Origin: CAWAHD01 sp963781785 | Lineage (GTDB): Bacteria; Planctomycetota; Planctomycetia; Isosphaerales; Isosphaeraceae | Assembly: GCA_963781785.1 (NCBI GenBank) | Contig: CAWAHD010000005.1 | Span: forward strand, 3,348,001 to 3,412,000 | Length of the DNA stretch: 64,000 nt | Reading direction: 5' to 3' | Shown here: piece after piece, positions 8,979 through 16,131 of the stretch | Numbering within the stretch: position 1 is the stretch's first letter | How the letters are laid out: every line of letters begins with the position of its first letter | Made by a program: the position numbers and the translations under genes | The notes under the pieces: generated by a model | What the model saw: only the letters and a program-made list of their open reading frames with translations | The model's database searches: none | Told to the model about the DNA's origin: nothing

Positions 8979-9479
8979 CTGGCCGTGTACCCTGATCTCG
9001 ATCCTTTTCTCGTGGCCGATGCGCTGTCTAATGTGACAATGCACCCCGCATTGCAGAGCTGGCGCATCGAGGTGATCATCGCGATGCGCAAGGGAATGGA
9101 CGGCATAACGCTTGGACCGAACCAATACTACCGCGCGGTTCCCGCGGCGAACGTTAGCCGTTTTATCGCTCTAATCGGGCATGAGTCCTGGCATGCGATC
9201 CAAGCAGCGCTGATGGGAAACGCGCTCCTGATGGAGGGTGTGTACGGGATGGATTCAATTATTCTAGGGCGGAATGGGGGTGATGCATATCGTGAAAATA
9301 TATTTGAACTCTACGCGTACGCCATGGGATATACAATCGCCGAGTTCAAGAATTTGTTTGAGGATTTCAAGGCGGGCCGCATCAAGAAAATCTCCGATGC
9401 GGACAAGATAAGAATCAGGGCTCGGTTCCGTGTATACCTAGCCATCGAGTATTTGAGACGTGCGCACATTCCGTTCTAG
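8979..9479 (+). pseudogene. Orphan C-terminal toxin-like domain with HESWH metallopeptidase motif
   Basis: Immediately after transposase unit 2 an open frame continues for 166 codons with no start codon or N-terminal body of its own. It contains GHESWHAIQ (the H-E-x-x-H codons are at 9180-9194) and, about 35 residues later, AYRENIFELYAYAMG, a plausible third-ligand/acidic helix. That layout is typical of a gluzincin-type metallopeptidase domain of the kind that ends polymorphic toxins. It is unrelated in sequence to the toxin tail at 6133-6678. The copy-2 ATG at 8965 is not in frame with it, so it is probably not expressed as it stands. Confidence 0.55.
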
Positions 9480-9676
9480 GCGTGCGAATAGCCGGTGCGT
9501 CTTTCGCGGGTTGTTGGCGCGGGGGCGCTGGAACGAAAGGGGCCGGACCCCCGAGCGTGACACTGCCCCTTTTCTGGCGATCCTCGCGAGCTAAGCCAAC
9601 CAATGGCGACCGCCCCAGCTTGATCTTGGAAATGGACCCCCGATCTCGAACATGCAACTTGAAAGGACGGAACTCA

Positions 9677-10141
9677 ATGGTCCGATCTATGCGAGCCGTC
9701 GGCATGGCCTCGTTGCTGACGTGCGCCGTCATTTGCGGATGCGATCCGGGATACGTGTACGACCCGACGGATGCCAAGGGTCAAATCGTCAGTCAATGGT
9801 CAGAAACGATTGATGGCGTTACCTTCAGTGCCGGCACGCTGCAGATGCTTGTCGGTGACACGAGCGCATCGTATGACTTCGATGTGGTCAACAACTCTGA
9901 TAAGACGGTTGTCGTCTCGGGCGGGGAAGTCGTCACGAAGAGCCACACCATGAAGGTCACCGTTGATGAAAAGCCGTCGCCAGTGTTTCCGCCGCAGACG
10001 TCGGGCTACGTCAATTTTACGTGCAAATTCGTTAATGGTTCAGAGGCATCCGAGATCGCTGGCGAAACGATGACTTGGACCATTCGCGTGAAGATCGGAA
10101 AGAACGAGAGATCCGTGAGCGTTACCATGAAGCAGCATTAA
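9677..10141 (+). CDS. Small secreted lipoprotein, candidate immunity protein
   Basis: 154 residues from an ATG with AAAGGA about ten bases upstream; an in-frame extension back to 9482 lacks coding character. The N-terminus MVRSMRAVGMASLLTCAVIC leads to a GC that fits a lipoprotein cleavage site. The mature part reads as a beta-sandwich (YDFDVVNNSDKTVVVSGGEV, then GETMTWTIRVKIGKNERSV). It follows the HESWH toxin tail by about 200 bases, so an envelope-localised immunity role is possible but unproven; it could also be an ordinary planctomycete lipoprotein. Confidence 0.6.
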   Translation: MVRSMRAVGMASLLTCAVICGCDPGYVYDPTDAKGQIVSQWSETIDGVTFSAGTLQMLVGDTSASYDFDVVNNSDKTVVVSGGEVVTKSHTMKVTVDEKPSPVFPPQTSGYVNFTCKFVNGSEASEIAGETMTWTIRVKIGKNERSVSVTMKQH

Positions 10142-10927
10142 CGGGCCGGGCGTACAAAACGGTGTCGCTACCGCGCTTTTGATCGACTCGGGCACGCAGC
10201 GCGGCACCGGGTTCGTGGGTGGCGTGGTCTCCGACTCGCCCGTGTTCAGTGCTTCAAGCTCGTACAGCGGCACCTTGAGCACGACGGCGAGCAGCTCGTA
10301 CACACAGGTATCGTCGTACTTCAATCCGCAGACCGGGCTGATGGACTCGACGACGACGACCGTGAGCACGAGCTCGGTGTATACCGACACCAACACACTC
10401 GCCACCAACGACAGCGACACGAGCTCGCTCGATTCCGAAACCGAAGGGGGAACGGACACGTCGACGTTCTCGACGATGAGCGCGGTGAACAGTGTGACCC
10501 AACAGGTCTACGGCTCGAGCACCACGAGCTGGAGCATGTCCGACTCGACCAGCGCCGGCGGCACGGCCAGTCAATCGGCGCGACCTCGAATTCGTGGACC
10601 TACACGATCGTCAACAACGGCACGGCATCGGCCACCAGCGGATCAGGGGGCTCGTCGTACAGCAATAGCTTCTCAACCAGCATCGCGTCGGTGATCTCGG
10701 CGGCCATGGCCTGGCTGAAGCAGTCCCAAGACTTCGAGGGTGCCGTCGCAACATCCGGTTCGTCGGGCTCGTCGGGATTGTTCAGCTCGTCGGGCTCCGC
10801 GGGGTCATCCGGGTCGTCGGGCTCCGGCTCGTCGGGCTCATCGGGCTCTTCGAGCTCCTCTTCGTCTTCCTCGTCATCGGGCTCCGGCTCGAGCTCATCG
10901 AGCTCGTCTCCAAATGGAAACAAATGA
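10142..10927 (+). pseudogene. Ser/Thr/Gly-rich surface-protein remnant, frameshifted
   Basis: An open frame without its own start runs from the lipoprotein stop and encodes a Ser/Thr-rich passenger-like sequence (SSSYSGTLSTTASSSYTQV, MDSTTTTVSTSSVYTDTNTL). At about 10577 one G appears to be missing (TCGGCGCG where TCGGGCGCG restores frame). The sense frame then continues NSWTYTIVNNGTASATSG to a C-terminal run of more than 60 Ser/Gly residues, stop at 10927. Sequences of this kind occur in long planctomycete surface and Rhs-type proteins. It is a 3' fragment; the parent protein is absent. Confidence 0.5.
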
Positions 10928-11267
10928 AAAGGACACGCAATGCTGTCTTGAATTGGGCCGTCCGTTTTGGTAGGTTCGGTAGTCCAGCGAAGACAACACC
11001 CGCGGAGGTTGGATCATGACGGTCGCGCGTTCGCAACTGGTCGATACAGCCGTAACCCGTTGGTATCACTGCATCACTCGCTGCGTTCGCCGTGCGTTCT
11101 TGCTCGGCGAAGGACCCTTGAACCGCAAAGAATGGATCGAAAATCGCGTGAAGGAACTTGCCGAAATCTTCGCCGTCTCCGTGGGCGGATTTTCGGTCAT
11201 GGACAATCACTTGCATCTTCTGGTACGCCTCGACCCGGAAGCCACAAACGGATGGTCGGATGAGGAA
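10928..11267 (+). repeat. 340-bp direct repeat, copy 1 (5' end of the REP-type transposase)
   Basis: 10928-11267 is repeated at 11312-11651 with an offset of 384 bp and no differences noted by eye. The unit holds about 88 bp of leader with a GGAGG site plus the first 84 codons of the transposase. The two copies are separated by a short-unit array (11262-11309). Confidence 0.85.
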
Positions 11268-11279
11268 ATGAGGAAATGA
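11016..11279 (+). pseudogene. Truncated REP-associated (Y1/IS200-like) transposase
   Basis: Identical to the start of the full gene at 11400, including WYHCITRCVRRAFLL and the metal-binding MDNHLHLL. After NGWSDEE it runs into the GAGGAAAT array and stops. It lacks the catalytic Tyr region and is a duplicated 5' fragment. Confidence 0.8.
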
Positions 11280-11309
11280 GGAAATGAGGAAATGAGGAAA
11301 TGAGGAAAT
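11262..11309 (+). repeat. Six tandem copies of GAGGAAAT
   Basis: Perfect 8-bp tandem repeat bridging the two 340-bp copies. It appears to have expanded from the GATGAGGAA found at the duplication boundary (native sequence GATGAGGAAGTC in the intact gene). Confidence 0.85.
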
Positions 11310-11399
11310 GGAAAGGACACGCAATGCTGTCTTGAATTGGGCCGTCCGTTTTGGTAGGTTCGGTAGTCCAGCGAAGACAACACCCGCGGAGGTTGGATC

Positions 11400-12434
11400 A
11401 TGACGGTCGCGCGTTCGCAACTGGTCGATACAGCCGTAACCCGTTGGTATCACTGCATCACTCGCTGCGTTCGCCGTGCGTTCTTGCTCGGCGAAGGACC
11501 CTTGAACCGCAAAGAATGGATCGAAAATCGCGTGAAGGAACTTGCCGAAATCTTCGCCGTCTCCGTGGGCGGATTTTCGGTCATGGACAATCACTTGCAT
11601 CTTCTGGTACGCCTCGACCCGGAAGCCACAAACGGATGGTCGGATGAGGAAGTCGTCCGGCGGTGGGGACGGCTTTTTCCGCCGCGCGACAAGTCCCGGC
11701 AAACATTGCCGGTATCTAACGACTGGGTTCAGTCGCGGCTCAAGGACGCGGAATGGGTGACGAAGATCCGCGGGCGGTTGCAGAGCCTGAGCTGGTTCAT
11801 GAAATCCTTGAAGGAGCCGTTGTCGCGACTTGCGAACAGGCAGGACAAAGTCCGGGGAGCGTTTTTCGAACAACGCTACAAAAGCGTTGCGGTCCTCGAT
11901 GAGGAATCGCTGCTGGCGACCTGTGCATACATTGATCTGAACCCGGTGGCGGCGGGAATCGTGGAGGTTCCGGAGGCCAGCCCGCATACGTCGGTCACGA
12001 CACGAGTCGAGCACGTGAAGGCTCAGGGCCGAACCAGCGATTTGAAAGCGGCCGAGCAAGGCAGTGTGGCCGGATCGACCGCATCGGCCGGGCTGGAGGA
12101 AACGATCTGGCTGTGCCCGATCGAAGATCGGCGCAAGCTGGATTCGTCGCGCGAAGGAATGGTGGAAGGTCTGCCGCTGGGCAGCTATCTGCTGCTGGTC
12201 GAATACACGGGGCGCTTGTTCCGCGAGGGGAAGACCGCGATTTCGGCCGAACTGGCGGGAATTCTCGCTCGGTTGGGCACGAGCGTGGAAGGCTGGCAGG
12301 CCCGGCTGGAGAAGCTGAAGGGTGGGCGGCTGCTGGGCCGATTCTTCGCGGCCAGCCGCGAGCGGCTACGAGAGGTCGCTGCCCGCCTGGGCGTGCACCA
12401 CCTGGCCAATCTGGGGGGGTGCCCGGCACGATAG
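11400..12434 (+). CDS. REP-associated tyrosine transposase (Y1_Tnp, RAYT type)
   Basis: 344 residues; ATG preceded by GGAGG. The Y1/IS200-like fold is shown by WYHCITRCVRRAFLL near the N-terminus, the HUH motif in VMDNHLHLLVRLD and the conserved FFEQRYKSVAVLDEESLLATCAYIDLNP block with the catalytic-Tyr helix. The C-terminal ~150 residues (LPLGSYLLLVEYTGRL, GRLLGRFFAASRERL) form an extension common in planctomycete members. Such proteins mobilise or maintain short palindromic repeats. The 3' end has been copied at least twice downstream (12696-12824 and 13086 on). Intact. Confidence 0.9.
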   Translation: MTVARSQLVDTAVTRWYHCITRCVRRAFLLGEGPLNRKEWIENRVKELAEIFAVSVGGFSVMDNHLHLLVRLDPEATNGWSDEEVVRRWGRLFPPRDKSRQTLPVSNDWVQSRLKDAEWVTKIRGRLQSLSWFMKSLKEPLSRLANRQDKVRGAFFEQRYKSVAVLDEESLLATCAYIDLNPVAAGIVEVPEASPHTSVTTRVEHVKAQGRTSDLKAAEQGSVAGSTASAGLEETIWLCPIEDRRKLDSSREGMVEGLPLGSYLLLVEYTGRLFREGKTAISAELAGILARLGTSVEGWQARLEKLKGGRLLGRFFAASRERLREVAARLGVHHLANLGGCPAR

Positions 12435-12695
12435 CCGAGGCGCAATGATACCGATTCGCTTCCCCGCCCGTCGATCCGACGCCGCGTCGCGACCGCTGAT
12501 CGACGGCCGTCGTCACGCGCTTGTGACTGGCCGATCGAATCCGCGCAACGTCCTTTGCCTTTTCTTCGCGTAACGCGCTGCCGTGTACCCCGCTGGGATC
12601 GGCGATCCCAGGCTGAACCGCGACGCCGGCCGCCGCGTCTCATCGGACTGATCGGACTGATCGGTCGGATCGGACAGATCAGACGCGGCGGCCGG

Positions 12696-12824
12696 ATGAC
12701 GCAGCTCAAGGGTGGCCGGCTCTTGGGCCGATTCTTCGGAGCCAGCCGTGAGCGGCTGCGCGAGGTCGCCGCGCAATCGCGCGTGCACCATCTGGCGAAC
12801 CTCGGTGGGTGCCCGGCGCGATAG
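12696..12824 (+). pseudogene. C-terminal fragment of the REP-type transposase
   Basis: The frame LKGGRLLGRFFGASRERL through HHLANLGGCPAR repeats the last ~40 codons of the gene at 11400-12434 with a few substitutions. Upstream is a short GATCGGACT-type simple repeat (about 12638-12675). No transposase body is attached. Confidence 0.75.
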
Positions 12825-13078
12825 CTCCAGCGAATTCACATCGTATTGCTTCCCTTCCCGGGGCGAACTCGACGTCCCGAAGCGGTGCGTGGCGTTCGGT
12901 GATCGGGTGTCGATGTCGCGCGTAACTGGCCGATGACGAGCGCGGCACGGTGGGATTGACGGTGGAAGGCCAGGTGGGCGGCTTTTGACTGCGCCGGCGT
13001 GTTGCGCTTGCCTGAGGCCGGTAGAGTTCAGGCGTCGGTGCTACCACGCTAACGCGATGCGTGTCCTTGCACTTCCTT
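12748..13078 (+). repeat. About 335-bp direct tandem repeat, copy 1
   Basis: 12748-13078 matches 13086-13415 with an offset of about 338 bp and only one or two single-base differences (for example GAGCGCGGCACGG against GAGCGCGCACGG). The unit starts inside the transposase C-terminal fragment and runs through non-coding sequence ending CTTGCACTTCCTT. Confidence 0.85.
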
Positions 13079-13085
13079 GCACTTC

Positions 13086-13415
13086 GTGAGCGGCTGCGCG
13101 AGGTCGCCGCGCGATCGCGCGTGCACCATCTGGCGAACCTCGGTGGGTGCCCGGCGCGATAGCTCCAGCGAATTCACATCGTATTGCTTCCCTTCCCGGG
13201 GCGAACTCGACGTCCCGAAGCGGTGCGTGGCGTTCGGTGATCGGGTGTCGATGTCGCGCGTAACTGGCCGATGACGAGCGCGCACGGTGGGATTGACGGT
13301 GGAAGGCCAGGTGGGCGGCTTTTGACTGCGCCGGCGTGTTGCGCTTGCCTGAGGCCGGTAGAGTTCAGGCGTCGGTGCTACCACGCTAACGCGATGCGTG
13401 TCCTTGCACTTCCTT
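13086..13415 (+). repeat. About 335-bp direct tandem repeat, copy 2
   Basis: Second copy of the unit at 12748-13078. The short word TTGCACTTC occurs at both unit boundaries and may have mediated the duplication. Confidence 0.85.
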
Positions 13416-13812
13416 AAGGCCGGCGGCGGACCCAAACGCAAACGATTTCCGACCGAGCGTCGTACAGCGTCTGCTGTGCGCGGAGTCTGCCGCGGCGCGG
13501 CCACCAGTCGTCAGAGGCGAATCAGTAGGCGAATTACTGATCAATGAGTGGCATTACCTGACTGGCCACCGTGCTTTTGCTCAGAAGTCCCGGACCTCGA
13601 GCAACGTTCATCTGCTCGAGACTTTCGATTCTCGATCAGCGCACCTCGCCTACTGCGTTCTCCCAACCTCCGAAGGACTCAGGCTATAATGTCCGCAGTG
13701 CTCGAAAACGACCGCTGCTTCCGCGCTCGTCTCGTAGATTCCTGTCGATAGCCCGGATTGGCAATCGCAGCTCTCATCGGAAGCCAATCGATTCATCAAA
13801 CCGAGGTACCGG
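13416..13812. other. Gene-free stretch upstream of the DUF5678 gene
   Basis: No convincing gene. The distal half lies in the 5' region of the next operon and holds a perfect -10 box (TATAAT, 13685-13690). The proximal half has no feature I can name. Confidence 0.5.
13685..13690 (+). promoter_or_regulatory. Candidate -10 box for the DUF5678/protease operon
   Basis: TATAAT in the context AGGCTATAATGTCC, about 120 bp upstream of the first start codon. No good TTGACA-like box is seen 16-18 bp upstream, so it would need an activator or is coincidental. Confidence 0.35.
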
Positions 13813-14100
13813 ATGCCTACCAAGAAGCGCTCCCGGCAACAGAAGAAAAACGACGACGCGTTCAACGGCTCAGTTTTTCCATTGGCGGTCGAAGTCAATA
13901 CATTCGAATCACACCTGCCAGGCTGGCTCGACCGCGAAGGGCAATTCGTTCTCATTACCGGTCGAGACGTCGTGGGCTTCTACGAGCGGCGTGACGAAGC
14001 GCTCGAAGCGGGTTACGACCGGTTCGGCGCGGGCCCGTTTCTCGTCAAGGAGATCCGCGCTCACGAGCCCATGTATCATCTTCCGCACGTTGAGCTCTGA
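13813..14100 (+). CDS. DUF5678-like protein
   Basis: 95 residues, ATG in the context GAGGTACCGGATG. After a basic, Gln-rich start the core reads LITGRDVVGFYERRDEALEAG and then FLVKEIRAHEP. This is the usual pattern of the small DUF5678 domain: a hydrophobic strand ending in a Gly turn, an EAL helix and a closing strand. The function is unknown. The stop overlaps the start of the next gene by one base (TGATG), so the two are translationally coupled; partnership with a retropepsin-like protein is common for this domain. Confidence 0.7.
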   Translation: MPTKKRSRQQKKNDDAFNGSVFPLAVEVNTFESHLPGWLDREGQFVLITGRDVVGFYERRDEALEAGYDRFGAGPFLVKEIRAHEPMYHLPHVEL

Positions 14101-14537
14101 TGCCGCACGTTTCTGCCATGATCGGCTCGGACGGACCTGTGATCGATCTCGCGGTCGCGGTGGGTGCGTCTTGGCAGCGCCGGCTTTCAGCCCAAGGGAG
14201 CGCCGCGCCGGCCCCTCCGATCATTCGAGCGCTGATCGATACGGGCTCGGACCTCTCGGTCGTGCATCCGCAGGTTCTCGTACAGCTTGGCATACAGCCG
14301 ACAGGATCGATTCGTATCCGACGCCCGGGAGCCGGAAGCGGCTTCCGCCTCGCCGCGCTCTACGAGGTTCAGTTATCGATCGGTGGCTTGAGTCATGGCA
14401 CGCATTGGATCCCGGCACACGTGGTTGCCGCCAGCCCCTCCACACCAACAGTCGTCGCTCTGCTGGGTCGGGATCTACTGGAGCACTGTATGTTCTTTTA
14501 CAACGGGCCGCGGGGCGATCTGGCGCTCGCCTGGTGA
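14100..14537 (+). CDS. Retropepsin-like aspartyl protease
   Basis: 145 residues, coupled to the DUF5678 gene. The catalytic loop is ALIDTGSDLSVV (residues ~40-51, D-T-G-S) and the second conserved strand VVALLGRDLLEHCMFFYNG is the ALxGRDxL flap-side motif of bacterial retropepsins. There is a single D-T-G, so it should work as a homodimer. No signal peptide is seen; the substrate is unknown. The 3' end overlaps 40 bases of an opposing gene. Confidence 0.85.
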   Translation: MPHVSAMIGSDGPVIDLAVAVGASWQRRLSAQGSAAPAPPIIRALIDTGSDLSVVHPQVLVQLGIQPTGSIRIRRPGAGSGFRLAALYEVQLSIGGLSHGTHWIPAHVVAASPSTPTVVALLGRDLLEHCMFFYNGPRGDLALAW

Positions 14538-14971
14538 CCGCGAAGCGTCCCAGTCCAATTGATATCGCGATGATCCTGACCGATGGAACTCGATACGAAG
14601 AGATTCCAGACACACGGGATTCGCCGCGTCCCCCTGGGTATCAAGACACCCGCATTGAACCGCCGGCACAACTCTGCCTCCTCCCTCGCGCGTGCGGCAT
14701 CGTGTCGTCTGCGTAGAGCACGCCCGGCGTTGCTGTCCGCGGCCAGCACATTGTCGAGCATCGCGTCGGCGTGGCCAGCAAGCGCCGCGGCCTCCCGCTC
14801 GAAGGCTTCGGCCTGCTGTGTACCGACCGCCTCGGCCCGTGAGTATTCGAGCGCTCGCGACGCGAAGTAATCGGAGCGGCGCTTCATGACCATCGTGATG
14901 AGCACGGCTGAGGCGGCGGAGATAACAATCCCGACCGCCCAGCAACGCGCTCTTCGTTCAGTGAATCGCAT
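14498..14971 (-). CDS. Small single-pass membrane protein, unknown function
   Basis: Minus-strand ATG at 14971. It begins MRFTERRARCWAVGIVISAA, continuing into one transmembrane helix. A long amphipathic Ala/Glu/Arg helix follows (SRALEYSRAEAVGTQQAEAF). This matches a small family widespread in planctomycetes (MRFT start, one membrane helix, helical tail). The last ~50 residues overlap the protease gene and are less protein-like, so the true C-terminus may be shorter or altered. Moderate confidence that it is expressed. Confidence 0.45.
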   Translation of the reverse strand: MRFTERRARCWAVGIVISAASAVLITMVMKRRSDYFASRALEYSRAEAVGTQQAEAFEREAAALAGHADAMLDNVLAADSNAGRALRRRHDAARAREEAELCRRFNAGVLIPRGTRRIPCVWNLFVSSSIGQDHRDINWTGTLRGHQASARSPRGPL

Positions 14972-15220
14972 GATCGGGCCGAAGAAAATGAGGGTTCTCC
15001 ACAGAAAATGCGGGTGATTTTGGTGGACAACGGCTTAGCTCGGGAGCGAGGGAGAGCGGATGAAGCAAACGCCAGAACGTGCGTCGCTTTTTCGCCCTTG
15101 TTCGCGACCGTGACGCCTGTCCTTTTCAGTTATACAGTTATACGGCAACTCGTCATGCGAGCACCAGCCCACGGACCGAGTGAACTCGACGAACTGCGGG
15201 TAACACGCCTCAACCTGGAA

Positions 15221-15249
15221 TTGACAAATTTTGCCAGTTCTGGCATCGT
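15221..15249 (+). promoter_or_regulatory. Candidate parDE promoter with an operator palindrome
   Basis: TTGACA at 15221-15226, 17-bp spacer, then CATCGT at 15244-15249 as a weak -10. The spacer contains the perfect inverted repeat TGCCAG-TT-CTGGCA (15232-15245). A palindrome inside the promoter is what an autorepressing ParD antitoxin would bind. Confidence 0.5.
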
Positions 15250-15282
15250 GGGAGATGTCGTCATGATGAGAGGAGGATCGGT

Positions 15283-15585
15283 GTGCCGACCCGGAATATC
15301 AATCTGACCGAGCATTTCGATCGGTTTGTGCAAAATCAGATCGACGTCGGCCAGTACAAAAACGCGAGCGAAGTGTTACGCGCGGGCCTGCGGCTGCTCG
15401 AACAGCAAGCCAAAGAAGACGAAGAGAAATTAGCGGTTCTGCGCGGCCTTGCGTCAGAGGGGTTCGCGTCACTCGATTGTGGCCAGGGCGTTATCCTTGA
15501 GGGTGAGCGGCAGCTTGCGGACTTCATCGGCAAGGTCGGCCGCAACGCGGCCAAGCGCGCCGAGCGCAGCTCCGGCGGTCAATGA
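15283..15585 (+). CDS. parD: ParD-family antitoxin
   Basis: 100 residues from GTG, preceded by GAGGAGG. The N-terminus INLTEHFDRFVQNQIDVGQY followed by KNASEVLRAGLRLLEQQ is the ribbon-helix-helix DNA-binding and dimer region of the CC2985/ParD antitoxin family. The C-terminal half is the charged, flexible toxin-binding arm. The next gene starts three bases after the stop. A palindrome within the promoter upstream fits autorepression. Confidence 0.9.
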   Translation: MPTRNINLTEHFDRFVQNQIDVGQYKNASEVLRAGLRLLEQQAKEDEEKLAVLRGLASEGFASLDCGQGVILEGERQLADFIGKVGRNAAKRAERSSGGQ

Positions 15586-15588
15586 TTG

Positions 15589-15975
15589 ATGGCCCGGTAC
15601 CGGCTATCCCCGCAAGCGGTGCAGGATATCGAGACGATCCTTGACTGGACACACCGGGAGTTCGGCGCGAAGATGCGCCGCCGCTACGAGGCCCTGCTGA
15701 CCCGCGCGATCATGGACGTGGCCGATGACCCCGAGCGTGCGGGCAGTCACGCCCGTCCAGAGGTCGCTGTCGCCGCGCGGACCTACCATGTTCGGCACAG
15801 CCGGGACCGCGTCAGGAAGTCAATCGGGCGGGTTCATCGCCCTCGTCATTTTCTCCTGTACCGCGTCGGTGTCGAGCATCGGGTCGAGATTGGGCGCGTG
15901 CTCCATGACAGCATGGAACTCAGGCGTCAGCTTCCGGATGGAAGTTGGGCGATGGACTCGGGCGATCGACAGTGA
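15589..15975 (+). CDS. parE: ParE/RelE-type toxin
   Basis: 128 residues; the ATG at 15589 is preferred to a TTG one codon earlier. The fold is recognisable from YRLSPQAVQDIETILDW at the start and RHFLLYRVGVEHRVEIGRVL with HDSMELRRQLP at the end, both hallmarks of the ParE superfamily. ParE toxins usually poison DNA gyrase. The central segment around SRDRVRKSIGRVHRP is slightly longer than usual. Directly downstream of its antitoxin gene, so one transcript. Confidence 0.9.
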   Translation: MARYRLSPQAVQDIETILDWTHREFGAKMRRRYEALLTRAIMDVADDPERAGSHARPEVAVAARTYHVRHSRDRVRKSIGRVHRPRHFLLYRVGVEHRVEIGRVLHDSMELRRQLPDGSWAMDSGDRQ

Positions 15976-16131
15976 ACAGACAACCCGCCGGGTCTAGCGC
16001 GATCGGGAAACAACCGGCCGTCTCACGGTGTGCCGCTTGCCGGAATTCCCAAAAAAGTGGGATTGGTCGTCCGTCCTCGTGACAATAACGGGAGGCAATG
16101 AAATGACGCGAGACGCTGGAGGACCCAATCC

